This document shows, piece by piece, positions 33,837-42,963 of a stretch of DNA of 64,000 bases. A program made the position numbers and the translations under genes. Source of the DNA: CALFVT01 sp039989855 (lineage in GTDB: Bacteria > Pseudomonadota > Alphaproteobacteria > Caulobacterales > Maricaulaceae); the NCBI GenBank assembly GCA_039989855.1, contig JBDXGZ010000026.1:128331-192330 (forward strand), in the 5' to 3' direction. The notes under the pieces are model-generated. The model saw only the letters and a program-made list of their open reading frames with translations, made no database searches and was not told the origin of the DNA. Position 1 is the stretch's first letter. Each line of letters starts with the position of its first letter.

Positions 33837-35267
33837 CTATTGCGGGGCAGATTGGGGGGGCAAGGATGCGGCGGGCCCCTCATGCAAGCTTTGTTCGCGT
33901 TGCAGTACAGGAGCCTCGACTCGCAAAGTGTCAATCTCGGTGCGACGACTTTTGAATTTAGGAAATTGAGATTTGCTCAGGGGCTTTCCAGATAATTGTG
34001 ATAGTCGTCGTGGATTGATAGCTTTGCCGTTGTGATGGACTTCATAATGTAGATGTGGCCCCGTCGAGCGACCCGTTGTGCCCACATATCCAATCACTTG
34101 ATCTTGTCGAACGTAAGCCCCTGCTTTCACGCCGCGTGCAAATTTCGATAGATGCGCATAGGCGGTTTTATAACCGTCCGAATGACGGATACGAATATAA
34201 TTGCCGAAGCTTCCAAATCTATTGGCGCGCTCAACTGTACCCGAACCCGCTGCTAGGATAGGCGTGCCACGAGGCGCGGCGAAATCAACACCTTTATGGG
34301 TTTTCACATAGCCTAAAATAGGATGTCTGCGTTTTCCGAACCGTCCTGAGAGGCGCGCCCCGTTTACAGGCGTTGCACGGAGTTTACGTTTCGCCGTTTT
34401 TCCGCTCTCATCATAAAAGTTTTCTCGGCCCTTAGAATCTTCATAAAGATAATAGCTTGAGGTTTTGCCGCGCGGGCTAAAGCTTGTATATAATAAGTCA
34501 CCAGCTTTGATGATGTCGCCACGGCGGTCACGGGCGACTTCGAAAAACATCTCAAATCTATCACCCGGCTGTATGTCGCGTTGGAAATCGACAGAATATT
34601 CGTAAATATTAGCAAATTGCTGAATGACTTTATCGGGTGCTCCGAGGCGGTTGGCATCCAGATATAGACTATTTTCAATTGTCGATTTTACGGTGACGCG
34701 GTCAAATTTAAATTCGGCAGAAACATCACGGCTTTTAAAGTCACCGCTTGCCGCGCGTTCAACAAAGACCGTCCGTTCAATATTTGGCTTGTAGATGACA
34801 TCGGTGATTTGGTCATTATTATAAACAAAGTTAAAGTTCTGCCCTGCGCGAACGTTGCGCGGGTCATACACGTCTGAAAAACTTTGGGTGATTTTATAGG
34901 CTTCGCCTGGTGAAACGCCATGATTTTGTAATAAAGGCCCGAGGCTATCGCCTGATTTGACCTCTACCCGTTTGGTTATGAAACGCTCATGGTGACCGTC
35001 TTCAAAATATTGAGAAAATTGCGATAAATCAGTCGTTGGTACGGACTCAAGTGCTATTTTTTCTATACCAGTTTTTTCAGTCTCTATATTGCGGCTTAAG
35101 ACGCTACCGACAATGGCGACACAGCATAGAGCGACAAGAAACGCGAAACGACGTGACTTTAAAAGCTGGGTATTAGACATTACAAAAAGAGCTTTCAAAC
35201 GTAATCTAAGGGCCATTTTAGCGTGATTGATTTTTGGATTCATATCTTGCATTTGTCCCATGTTCAT
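33837..35267 (-). CDS. M23-family (LytM/OapA-like) metallopeptidase
   Basis: 476 residues. One membrane span near residues 41-60 (RFAFLVALCCVAIVGSVL), a LysM-like/OapA segment (VEVKSGDSLGPLLQNHGVSP), then the M23 domain: GKRRHPILGYVKTHKGVDFA supplies the first His and Asp ligands, and GRSTGPHLHYEVHHNG the final HxH. With all ligands present it should be an active endopeptidase cutting peptidoglycan cross-links. The C-terminal 60 residues are polar and Pro/Gln-rich. The start is uncertain; several ATGs precede the membrane span. Confidence 0.92.
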   Translation of the reverse strand: MNMGQMQDMNPKINHAKMALRLRLKALFVMSNTQLLKSRRFAFLVALCCVAIVGSVLSRNIETEKTGIEKIALESVPTTDLSQFSQYFEDGHHERFITKRVEVKSGDSLGPLLQNHGVSPGEAYKITQSFSDVYDPRNVRAGQNFNFVYNNDQITDVIYKPNIERTVFVERAASGDFKSRDVSAEFKFDRVTVKSTIENSLYLDANRLGAPDKVIQQFANIYEYSVDFQRDIQPGDRFEMFFEVARDRRGDIIKAGDLLYTSFSPRGKTSSYYLYEDSKGRENFYDESGKTAKRKLRATPVNGARLSGRFGKRRHPILGYVKTHKGVDFAAPRGTPILAAGSGTVERANRFGSFGNYIRIRHSDGYKTAYAHLSKFARGVKAGAYVRQDQVIGYVGTTGRSTGPHLHYEVHHNGKAINPRRLSQLSGKPLSKSQFPKFKSRRTEIDTLRVEAPVLQREQSLHEGPAASLPPQSAPQ

Positions 35268-35371
35268 CCGAGCTCTCTATTGTCAATCTTAAGACTAATG
35301 CTTCGTTAATTTTACAAAACATTGGCGAGATAAACACCTTATGCTAAGAGTAAAGCCTATGACTGCAATCT

Positions 35372-38300
35372 GTGCAAATTAAATTGTCGAAAACCACGCC
35401 TAAATCTACAGACGCAAATTTTATGCCGAAATCTGTGGTGAGTCGGATTGTGGCTGCGCGCCGCCATGTGGTGCTGGTGTGTGTGTGGTTATTTTGGCTT
35501 TTATTGTTAGGGGGTGCGGTTTTACTGGCTCACCTTTGGACGCAGCGATATGATTACCTTGAGCAGAGCGCCAAACAAATTCTCGCCGAGCGTAATATTA
35601 TGGGCGATCTGGATATTATCGCTATAAACAGTTCGAGCTTACGCATAGAAAATATTGAGTTGCGCGAGATAGATGCCCCTGACGAAACGGCCTTTTTTAC
35701 AGCAGATATTGTTGAAGCGCATTATGCGTGGCAGGATCTACTTAAGGGCAAAATAGACGGTTTGGTCGTGACCCGCCCCAAAGCTGTGGTGGAAATTGAC
35801 GCAAGCGGCCGCATAATTGCGGGATGGGTACCGCCTACGCAAACCGGTGATGGGTCTGAATTTACCTTCCCAAAAGACGGCTTCACCGTGAAAGGTGGTC
35901 AGTTGACCGTGAAAAGCCCTTACGGAGAGGTGAGCTCATCGATAAATGCGGTGGTTTGGGATCGCTCCCAGTTTGATGTCGATTTAGATATCACCCCAGC
36001 GCAGCTTGGCCATAATGATACATCCTCCGTGGTTGGCGGTCGTATCTCCGTTCAGGCTGAGACAGAAGATTACGCGGTTGAGACCGATTTAAATCTGATA
36101 ACGCTTATGAGCGATGCGGTTGAAGCTGGTCGTGCCAATATAAAGAGTCAGCTATCGGTTCGGCAGGACGCAGGGCAATGGGAAATCAATGGACCTATGT
36201 CTATTGTCTTGGACGATGTTGTCAGCGGAAACACAAATTTTTCAAACCTATCAATAACCTCTGTTGGTAACATCAGTCTTCCGACGTTAACGGGCGCAAA
36301 AAAATCTATAATGGCAGAGCTTGGTTATCAACTCGGCTATCAGGGGGATGTTGATATTACCGCTCAAAATCTAACCGCCTTTGATGACCCGTCCCGTACG
36401 GCTTTAGCGAACAAGCTCAGCTTTCATGATATTTTGCAGAAATCCCCGATTTTAAGAGACTTTGCACCAATTCTTAAATCACAAGTGCGGCGCGTCTTAT
36501 CCAATACGGATATTGCCGCGAAACTCACTATCACAAAACAAGGAGAGACTTTAAGGGTCGTGGCCCGAGAGGATGTTCTCATTTCGCGAGACGGAACGCC
36601 GTGGCAGATTAAGCCAAGCGCGTCAGCGCCGTTGATTGATATCCGCCCTCAAGGTGAGGGGAGTGTTCCTTATAGAGGGGTCAGTCATTTCAGCTTTGTA
36701 AAACCGGCGCCTTTACCTGTCGTACTTTCGCAAGGGTCTATGCAGTTTGGTTTAACCTCGCCAACCGCTTTTGCGGGTGTGAGTGCCTTTGATGGCCGTG
36801 TGCATTTTCCGCAAAACTGGGTGACGGACGATCTGGCCGGTCAGCCCACATCTTTATTGGTGCAAAAAGCAGATATATCTTTTGAGCGCGCGGGCGAGAC
36901 GAGCCAATTCGCGGCAAAGACCGATTTCAATATTACGGGGAAAATCCCCGGAGGCTACGTGACCGAGCTTGGCGGGAGTGGTAACGTCGTCATTGACCAA
37001 AATATTAAGAGTTCACGCTTACAATTTAGCTCCGAGGAGTCTTTGTCTTATAGTCGCGTCGATTTAACCTCTGGATGGATTTTAGAGGACGGGACATTAT
37101 CTCTTGCGGCTCCCGTTCTAATGATGGGGCTACCAGAACAGCGGAAGGTTGACGTCGCTCTTAAAGACGTCACCACCCGTATACATGACGGCGATGTGCG
37201 TGATTTTCAGGCTGATATTAAGGCTATCGACGGGACAGGCTTATTGCAGTTAAAAGCTGACGGCCTCAGCCAAGACTGGGCTTTGGGCGTCACAGATGGA
37301 CAGATGACGTCCGCTGAATTTCCGATTGAAAACACGGATATCTTTACGCCAAAAGCTGTGATTAGCACTAAACTTGTTGAAGGCAGTGCCCCTGTTTTTG
37401 ATATAGATAGCCCCGTTACGTCTGTGAGTACTGATCTTGTTTCTACGGATGAAATAGCCGTGCATATGTCGGGTACGGCAGATAATTTAATCGTTGATTA
37501 TGATGCCAAGCTGTTTCGTTTCGCAGATCCGTCTTTGCCTCAAATTCCGATGGTTGGCCAAACGCGCCTCATCGGAACGCAGTGGCAGGGAGAGTCGGTG
37601 GCGCGATTGCCTCAAGACCTTGATACGCCGATTGATGTTTCGTTTATATTTGAAGATGGTGAGGGGGAAGCTGACGTTAATATCCAAACGCTCAGCTTTA
37701 CCGAAAAAGGCTTACAGCCTCAAAATCTTGTGGAAACTTTACGGGGTAAAATTGGTGCTGTGAACGGTAGCGTTTCAACCGCCATAAAGCTTGAATTTGG
37801 TGAAGGGAAAGATTTGAAGTCCTACGGAACCGCGACTTTTGATGATTTGGATTTCGGTATATTACCTGGAACTGTGCAAGGTCTGAACGGTGAGTTGGCG
37901 TTCACCTCCTTTTTCCCGTTAGAGACGTCAGGTCGTCAAACATTGAAATTGAAGTCATTTGACCCCGGGTTTCCTTTGCCTGATGGTGAGATCGAGTTTG
38001 AACTTTTGCCGGGAAAAATAAACATCCACCGCGCGGAATGGACCATAGATGATGGATCTATATATATTGAGCCTTTAATTTGGGATTTTTCTGCGACGGA
38101 AAACCGTGCGGTTTTGGCGGTAAAAGACGTGACGATTCAAAACTTTATTGAGCGACCCAGTGATAGTAAACTTGAAATTACAGGCGCGGTGTCTGGGCGG
38201 TTGCCCCTTGTCGTTTCGGGTGTACAGGTCAATGTCGAGGAGGGGCAGTTAAGCGTTCCTAACGGTGGGAATATACGGTTCAATCATTCGAGCACAGATT

Positions 38301-38602
38301 TGGCTGGCGCGCAAAATCAGGCCGTTGGCGTGGCTTTTGATGCCTTAAAAGATTTTGAATATGATATGTTTGAGCTGAATATAAACGGCCCGTTAGATGG
38401 CCTCGTACGCCTTCGAACCGTTTTCACAGGGGCGAATGAAGATGTGTACGAGGGTCAACCCTTTGAATTTGACGTAGAAATTGAAGGGGAGCTTATGAAC
38501 TTAATGCGTAATTTGGACCCTGAGAGAATATTAAGCGAAGGATATTATGACTTGGCTCTCAAAGAGAGAGCGGAGCAATCACATAATCATACAAAGGAAT
38601 GA
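35372..38602 (+). CDS. ydbH: YdbH-family intermembrane lipid transport protein (AsmA-like)
   Basis: 1076 residues. An N-terminal membrane anchor (VLVCVWLFWLLLLGGAVLLA) is followed by a very long beta-rich periplasmic body. The first 100 residues after the anchor (DYLEQSAKQILAER, IENIELREID) have the AsmA-type start and the C-terminal quarter matches the YdbH/dicarboxylate-transport Pfam type (RPSDSKLEITGAVSGRLPLV). Members bridge inner and outer membranes as hydrophobic grooves for phospholipids, together with YnbE. The downstream ynbE and ydbL in the same order support the call. It opens at GTG 35372; ATG 35423 is an alternative. Confidence 0.88.
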   Translation: MQIKLSKTTPKSTDANFMPKSVVSRIVAARRHVVLVCVWLFWLLLLGGAVLLAHLWTQRYDYLEQSAKQILAERNIMGDLDIIAINSSSLRIENIELREIDAPDETAFFTADIVEAHYAWQDLLKGKIDGLVVTRPKAVVEIDASGRIIAGWVPPTQTGDGSEFTFPKDGFTVKGGQLTVKSPYGEVSSSINAVVWDRSQFDVDLDITPAQLGHNDTSSVVGGRISVQAETEDYAVETDLNLITLMSDAVEAGRANIKSQLSVRQDAGQWEINGPMSIVLDDVVSGNTNFSNLSITSVGNISLPTLTGAKKSIMAELGYQLGYQGDVDITAQNLTAFDDPSRTALANKLSFHDILQKSPILRDFAPILKSQVRRVLSNTDIAAKLTITKQGETLRVVAREDVLISRDGTPWQIKPSASAPLIDIRPQGEGSVPYRGVSHFSFVKPAPLPVVLSQGSMQFGLTSPTAFAGVSAFDGRVHFPQNWVTDDLAGQPTSLLVQKADISFERAGETSQFAAKTDFNITGKIPGGYVTELGGSGNVVIDQNIKSSRLQFSSEESLSYSRVDLTSGWILEDGTLSLAAPVLMMGLPEQRKVDVALKDVTTRIHDGDVRDFQADIKAIDGTGLLQLKADGLSQDWALGVTDGQMTSAEFPIENTDIFTPKAVISTKLVEGSAPVFDIDSPVTSVSTDLVSTDEIAVHMSGTADNLIVDYDAKLFRFADPSLPQIPMVGQTRLIGTQWQGESVARLPQDLDTPIDVSFIFEDGEGEADVNIQTLSFTEKGLQPQNLVETLRGKIGAVNGSVSTAIKLEFGEGKDLKSYGTATFDDLDFGILPGTVQGLNGELAFTSFFPLETSGRQTLKLKSFDPGFPLPDGEIEFELLPGKINIHRAEWTIDDGSIYIEPLIWDFSATENRAVLAVKDVTIQNFIERPSDSKLEITGAVSGRLPLVVSGVQVNVEEGQLSVPNGGNIRFNHSSTDLAGAQNQAVGVAFDALKDFEYDMFELNINGPLDGLVRLRTVFTGANEDVYEGQPFEFDVEIEGELMNLMRNLDPERILSEGYYDLALKERAEQSHNHTKE

Positions 38603-38710
38603 TTTTTAGACTTTGTTATAAATTGCTCTATAAATAAAGGTTATATCGTCCAACATAGGATGAAAACCCTGTTCAGACCCAGTTAATCGGGCCTAGCGTA
38701 AGAGAGACAT

Positions 38711-38908
38711 ATGAAACAGATCATACATGTCAGTTTACTGATAGTCGCGACGAGCCTGTCGCTTGGTGCGTGTACAGTTACGCACAAAATCGCGCCCTCT
38801 TCAGAGCCGATACGGATTGATTTGAATGTAAAGATTGATCAAGAAGTCCGTGTCCGTTTGGATAAGGAAGTCGATGATCTGATCGCAGATAACCCTAACC
38901 TGTTTTAG
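38711..38908 (+). CDS. ynbE: YnbE-family lipoprotein
   Basis: 65 residues. The signal sequence ends LSLGAC (lipobox), then the family core IRIDLNVKIDQEVRVRLDKEV is nearly identical in pattern to E. coli YnbE. In E. coli, YnbE forms oligomers that extend YdbH to the outer membrane. It lies between ydbH and ydbL, with the next start ten bases after its stop. Confidence 0.93.
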   Translation: MKQIIHVSLLIVATSLSLGACTVTHKIAPSSEPIRIDLNVKIDQEVRVRLDKEVDDLIADNPNLF

Positions 38909-38917
38909 GAAATGGAT

Positions 38918-39337
38918 ATGACAAAGATGAATAATTTTAACCTACCCAAGACGCTGATGAAAAACGTTCTTCCTGCCATGGGTGCATTTGCCCTTTTATC
39001 GGGAACGGGTGTTGTGGTGACTATGGTGAATACGCCTGCGGCTCATGCTCAAATCAAAAGTGCGAAGTCAATCGTTGACGACGCACTGTCAAAGGGCGTT
39101 ATCGGTGAAACTATATCGGGTTACTTGGCGCCTGTTGACGGCGGTGTCGTGAGTGTAGACGTTCGTAATGCCATGAATGAAATTAATATTGGTCGAAAGT
39201 CGGTTTATACGCGCCTTGCGCGGGAACAAAATTTGTCGATTGAGGTTGTCGCGACCTTAACGGGTGAAAAACAGATCGCCAAAGCCCGCTCTGGCCATAA
39301 GGTGCTGGATCAATCGGGACAGTGGCGAACGAAATAG
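38918..39337 (+). CDS. ydbL: YdbL-family (DUF1318) periplasmic protein
   Basis: About 139 residues with a signal peptide ending AAHAQIKSA. The DUF1318 core includes AKSIVDDALSKGVIGETISG, followed by YLAPVDGG, and the motif NIGRKSVYTRLAREQNLSIE. In E. coli YdbL is thought to restrain YdbH-YnbE complex formation. ATG 38918 is preferred over 38912 because AGGA then sits 7-8 bases upstream. Ends the three-gene operon; a terminator follows. Confidence 0.92.
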   Translation: MTKMNNFNLPKTLMKNVLPAMGAFALLSGTGVVVTMVNTPAAHAQIKSAKSIVDDALSKGVIGETISGYLAPVDGGVVSVDVRNAMNEINIGRKSVYTRLAREQNLSIEVVATLTGEKQIAKARSGHKVLDQSGQWRTK

Positions 39338-39374
39338 ACCCTTTTGAGACAATTCTCGTGATATTATAAGATGA

Positions 39375-39398
39375 CCTGCCATATTGGCGGGTTTTTTT
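39375..39398 (+). terminator. Terminator of the ydbH-ynbE-ydbL operon
   Basis: CCTGCC / GGCGGG stem (one wobble pair) with 5-base loop followed by seven T. Confidence 0.85.
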
Positions 39399-39490
39399 AT
39401 GTTTTAGGTTTTATGCTATCTGGATACAATTCTAACTTGGCGCAAAGTGGAAAGACGCTTAAACACGAATAAGCTTTACGGAGACGAATC

Positions 39491-40153
39491 ATGAGTGATG
39501 TTAAAACCCCGCCCAAATTAACCCCATCTGGTTTGTCGTCACTGATGTGTGCGCGTATTTGTCATGATTTGCTAAGTCCTGTTTCAGCTCTGATTGCCGG
39601 GATTGAAGTCTTGAATGATGATAGCAATACTGACATGCATGAGGATGCCATTGAGCTTATTAAAAGTTCGACGGGGCAGACATCTGGTAAGTTACAATTT
39701 TTACGTCTGGCTTTTGGGGCAGGGGGCTCGACGGGCGACCGAGCTGGGATTGATTTTCTGAAAACACTTGTGGCAGGCCAATATGGCGGCGCGAAGCAAA
39801 GCTTTAAATGGACGACACAACTTTCAGACATTGAAAAAATACATGGCCGTATATTGCTGAACCTCATCATGGTGGCTGTAACATCTATTCCGCGCGGTGG
39901 GGAGCTAGAGATTAAAGTTGAAGAGAAATCCGGTGCGACGATCTTTACACTTAAAGCGACTGGAAAAACCGCCCGTATCAGCGACATGATTAAAACCACT
40001 TTATCTGGCCGTATGCCAGAAGACGGGTTTGAAGGCCACTCGATCCAACCGTTCTTTACGGCTATGCTTGTGCGTGAAGTTCAAGGTAAAGTTGAATATT
40101 TACTCTCTGAGGAAACGGCGACCTATGTCGTGTTTATTCCTGCACAAAGCTAA
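39491..40153 (+). CDS. chpT: Histidine phosphotransferase ChpT
   Basis: 220 residues. The DHp-like N-terminus LMCARICHDLLSPVSALIAG, followed by IEVL, carries the phosphorylated His25; the C-terminal half is a degenerate, non-ATP-binding HATPase-like fold, as in Caulobacter ChpT. ChpT passes phosphate from the hybrid kinase CckA to CtrA and CpdR and so sets the cell-cycle state. ctrA itself is 3 kb downstream. GGAG stands before ATG 39491. Confidence 0.93.
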   Translation: MSDVKTPPKLTPSGLSSLMCARICHDLLSPVSALIAGIEVLNDDSNTDMHEDAIELIKSSTGQTSGKLQFLRLAFGAGGSTGDRAGIDFLKTLVAGQYGGAKQSFKWTTQLSDIEKIHGRILLNLIMVAVTSIPRGGELEIKVEEKSGATIFTLKATGKTARISDMIKTTLSGRMPEDGFEGHSIQPFFTAMLVREVQGKVEYLLSEETATYVVFIPAQS

Positions 40154-40273
40154 AGTTAAGTGCCGAAAATTATTAGAATAATTGCCTAATTATTACAGTT
40201 TTTATATGTGATTTTTATCACCTTTTAACCAATATCATTCATGTTACCCTTAAATAATAAAGGGTAGCCTCAG

Positions 40274-41449
40274 ATGTTACCTGATAAATTGGTATATGAG
40301 GGCATAATGGGTGATAGTTTAAAGGCGGCCTCGCGGTTTGTAAGTCAATCGATGAATTCGCTTGATGACTTAATGACAGCGACTCCTTTGAGCAATGGGA
40401 CCGCGATTAATCATTTAGCGAGTTTGCAAAGCCGTGCCAAAACGATGCGCGCGCGTTCAATATACCGTGCAGCACAAACGGCTGTTGATATGATCCATAA
40501 AGGGGATTCTGAGCAACGTGTTCAGTCCGAATTTGTCCTTATTCGCTCTCTTGTCGAACAATATAAGAGTGGGCTTGATGAGCTGTTGGTTGATGTATCT
40601 CCAATGGATAGTGAGGCTGAAATCAAAGAAGTGTCCTCACATCAGGCTATAAGTCTGGTTCGTGAAACGCCAATCGTTTCTCCTGTTAATGACATGATTG
40701 ATTCGTTGAATATGCAGCTCCAGACGACGTTTGCGGGTGATCTACCAGAGACGAAGCTTGAGATGAAAGAGCGTTCAGTGGCCGTTGAGGCTGAGGCTGA
40801 GGCTGAGGCTGAAGCTGAGACTTTTGCTGAGGCAGCAGAGGTTCTTGCACCGTTAATACAATTGGCTCCAAAGGAGTTGCAACGTGATAGTTTAAAAAAT
40901 CTATCGAAACTTCATAATTTGTCTGCGCATGAAACAGACGTAAAAGCTCCGGTAGCTAAGCTTCAAAATAGAAGTGTTGAATTTGAGAGTCTTATGCCAG
41001 AGCTCACAAATTTTGTTCTAACAGAGGCGCGACACGCCGGTAAAACGGTCAGCATTTCATATGCCGCTAATAGTGTTCGTCTTGGACAAGAGGTTGCGGA
41101 TATTTTACGCGACGCACTTATTGTTCTGACATCTATCTTGGTGCGTCGATCCTTAGAAACACAAGAGGTTCGGCGTGATCGCCGCGAGAGCGGCGCAGGA
41201 CATATATCTCTTACATCGACATTGGTTCAGGGTAAGGTGCATTTAGTGGTCGAATGTACGGGACGTGATATCGACGCCAATGACCTTGATCATGCGAGCT
41301 GGAGACGTTTGCAGACATTGGGCGGGACTGTGATTTTAGGACGTGAAGCAGACCGCTTCACACTGACTTTAAAAGACTTAGCCGTTTATGCTCAAAGCCA
41401 TAAGCGCCGTGTTAATGAGGCGGGTTTTAACATAGGGCAAGCGTCATGA
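40274..41449 (+). CDS. Degenerate CheA-like protein without a phosphorylatable His
   Basis: 391 residues. Residues about 20-110 look like an Hpt (CheA P1) four-helix bundle, but the HxxKG motif is replaced by LASLQSRAKTMRARS. Residues about 240-375 resemble the CheA dimerisation/ATPase region: FVLTEARHAGKTVSISYAA, EVADILRDALIVLTSILVRR, GAGHISLTSTLVQGKVHLVV and GRDIDAN in the place of DDGRGID; the nucleotide-binding glycine loops are not recognisable and no CheW-like domain follows. A (GluAla)n repeat sits at about 172-184. It overlaps the next gene by 4 bp. Probably a scaffold or pseudokinase. Start 40307 is an alternative (GAGGG upstream). Confidence 0.6.
   Translation: MLPDKLVYEGIMGDSLKAASRFVSQSMNSLDDLMTATPLSNGTAINHLASLQSRAKTMRARSIYRAAQTAVDMIHKGDSEQRVQSEFVLIRSLVEQYKSGLDELLVDVSPMDSEAEIKEVSSHQAISLVRETPIVSPVNDMIDSLNMQLQTTFAGDLPETKLEMKERSVAVEAEAEAEAEAETFAEAAEVLAPLIQLAPKELQRDSLKNLSKLHNLSAHETDVKAPVAKLQNRSVEFESLMPELTNFVLTEARHAGKTVSISYAANSVRLGQEVADILRDALIVLTSILVRRSLETQEVRRDRRESGAGHISLTSTLVQGKVHLVVECTGRDIDANDLDHASWRRLQTLGGTVILGREADRFTLTLKDLAVYAQSHKRRVNEAGFNIGQAS
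40787..40822 (+). repeat. Hexanucleotide tandem repeat (GAGGCT) inside the CheA-like gene
   Basis: Four perfect GAGGCT units followed by GAAGCT and GAGACT, encoding a Glu-Ala run (the GAGACT unit gives Glu-Thr). In-frame units could change number without breaking the gene. Confidence 0.85.
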
Positions 41450-41823
41450 GCCAACCAACGTGTTTGATTGTTGACGATTCTCGTATGGTTCGTCGTGTCG
41501 TGTCGCGTATTGTTCGTGAGTTAGATTTCGCCTCACAAGAAGCCGAAAATGGACTAGACGCTCTTGAGCAATGCCGCATGAATATGCCAGACGCTATATT
41601 GCTTGATTGGAATATGCCTGTGATGGACGGCCTCACTTTTGTGAAGCATTTACGCAATGAAACTGACGGACAAAATCCGACCGTTATCTTTTGCTCATCA
41701 GAACGGGACGTTCATAAAATTGCCGAAGCGCTTGATGCTGGGGCCAATGAATACGTCATGAAGCCGTTTGATTCAGATATTATTCACAGTAAATTCTTTC
41801 AAGCGGGGTTGATAACTGCATGA
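41446..41823 (+). CDS. CheY-like single-domain response regulator
   Basis: 125 residues. The receiver is complete: DD at 10-11, phosphorylated Asp54 (LLDWNMPVMDG), the conserved Ser/Thr region (IFCSSERD) and Lys in VMKPFD. It starts inside the stop of the CheA-like gene (ATGA) and ends inside the start of the CheR-like gene, so the three are one translational unit. With a receiver that looks active and a kinase that does not, the phosphate donor must come from elsewhere; ChpT just upstream is a candidate. Confidence 0.92.
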   Translation: MSQPTCLIVDDSRMVRRVVSRIVRELDFASQEAENGLDALEQCRMNMPDAILLDWNMPVMDGLTFVKHLRNETDGQNPTVIFCSSERDVHKIAEALDAGANEYVMKPFDSDIIHSKFFQAGLITA

Positions 41824-42800
41824 GTGCCGTTCTTTCCATGCCCTCGGGATATTATGATGCCCTCAAACGGTTGACGGCTGAAGTCTCTGGCGTGGTCTTA
41901 GATGACGACTATCCTTTCACAATAGAAACGCGCCTATCGGTTTTAGCGCGTCTTGAAGGCTATCCGACTCTTGTTGATATGGTGCAGGGGATGTTCAAAA
42001 CGGGCGAATCGCGATTGGCTATAAAAATGGTGGCAGCTATGCTGCGGCGAGATACTCATTTTTTTGAAGACAATGTAAGCCTTCGGTCTTTAACTGACTT
42101 TCTATTGCCACGTTTATATGAGGTGCAAAAATCTCGCGCCATTAAAGTTCTTATCGTTGGATCCAATAGTGGGCAGGAGGCTTATTCAGCCGCTATCTTA
42201 ACGGATAAATTAATAAATAGCGCATGCCCCGACTTAAACGTTGAATTTACGGCGATTGATTATCCATCCCTCGCAATGGACCGGGCAAAATCGGGTTGCT
42301 ACACACATTTTGACGTTCAGCGTGGGTTGTCCGCACGGGATATGCTGTCTTATTTTACGCGTGTCGGTGAAGATTGGGTTGTTAATGAGACGCTCAAAAA
42401 TTTAATTACATTTCGTGAAAGCCATCTCTTACGCTTGTCTGAGGATCTCGGGAAATATCATGTTATTTTATGTCGAAATTTCATATCAAAATTACAGGTA
42501 AGATCTCAGGTGAATTTTGTACGTAAAATTTCTCAACACATTAAAGAACGCGGGTATTTGCTTATTGGAAGCAACGAGAAATTGCCAGCTACGGTTCATC
42601 CCTGGATTGCATCTGGTGGACCGGATTATGTTTATCAGCGTTCGAAAACAGAAGCAGAGCTTCGCATTGAAGAAGAAAAAACGCGTAATGAGCGCAAATT
42701 ATTACATCCTGACCCAGTCCGGTTTTTTGAAGAGCGCAATATTGATAAGTCGCCTAACAAAAAGACCTTAGCTGAAGCTCTTAACTTAAAGACGGCGTAG
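41820..42800 (+). CDS. Divergent CheR-like methyltransferase-fold protein
   Basis: 326 residues. It follows the CheR plan: an N-terminal helical domain (residues 1-100) with RRDTHFFEDN in place of the usual TxFFRx, and a SAM-binding domain with VGSNSGQEAYSAAIL in place of the usual GCSTGEEPYS, then a late ILCRNFISKL for the usual FCRNVLIYF. The glycine-rich loop has lost the second Cys/Thr and the Glu-Pro. SAM binding is possible but methyl transfer is uncertain. A charged 60-residue tail follows the fold. It overlaps the CheY gene by 4 bp. Confidence 0.82.
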   Translation: MSAVLSMPSGYYDALKRLTAEVSGVVLDDDYPFTIETRLSVLARLEGYPTLVDMVQGMFKTGESRLAIKMVAAMLRRDTHFFEDNVSLRSLTDFLLPRLYEVQKSRAIKVLIVGSNSGQEAYSAAILTDKLINSACPDLNVEFTAIDYPSLAMDRAKSGCYTHFDVQRGLSARDMLSYFTRVGEDWVVNETLKNLITFRESHLLRLSEDLGKYHVILCRNFISKLQVRSQVNFVRKISQHIKERGYLLIGSNEKLPATVHPWIASGGPDYVYQRSKTEAELRIEEEKTRNERKLLHPDPVRFFEERNIDKSPNKKTLAEALNLKTA

Positions 42801-42916
42801 GTTTATAGGCCCTTGGCTTAGACCGCTGTAATCATAGTTTGATGCAATAGAAATTAGCCTCACCGAAGGGCTTGCTGGTTTATTCTTTTGCGCGGTTGTT
42901 TCCTAATAATAGACAT

Positions 42917-42940
42917 AAAAAAACCCGCCTTAAAGCGGGT
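42917..42940 (-). terminator. Terminator of ctrA
   Basis: ACCCGC / GCGGGT stem followed on the minus strand by eight T, about 25 bp after the ctrA stop. Confidence 0.87.
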
Positions 42941-42963
42941 AAATTTATTTTATAGCCCTGATT

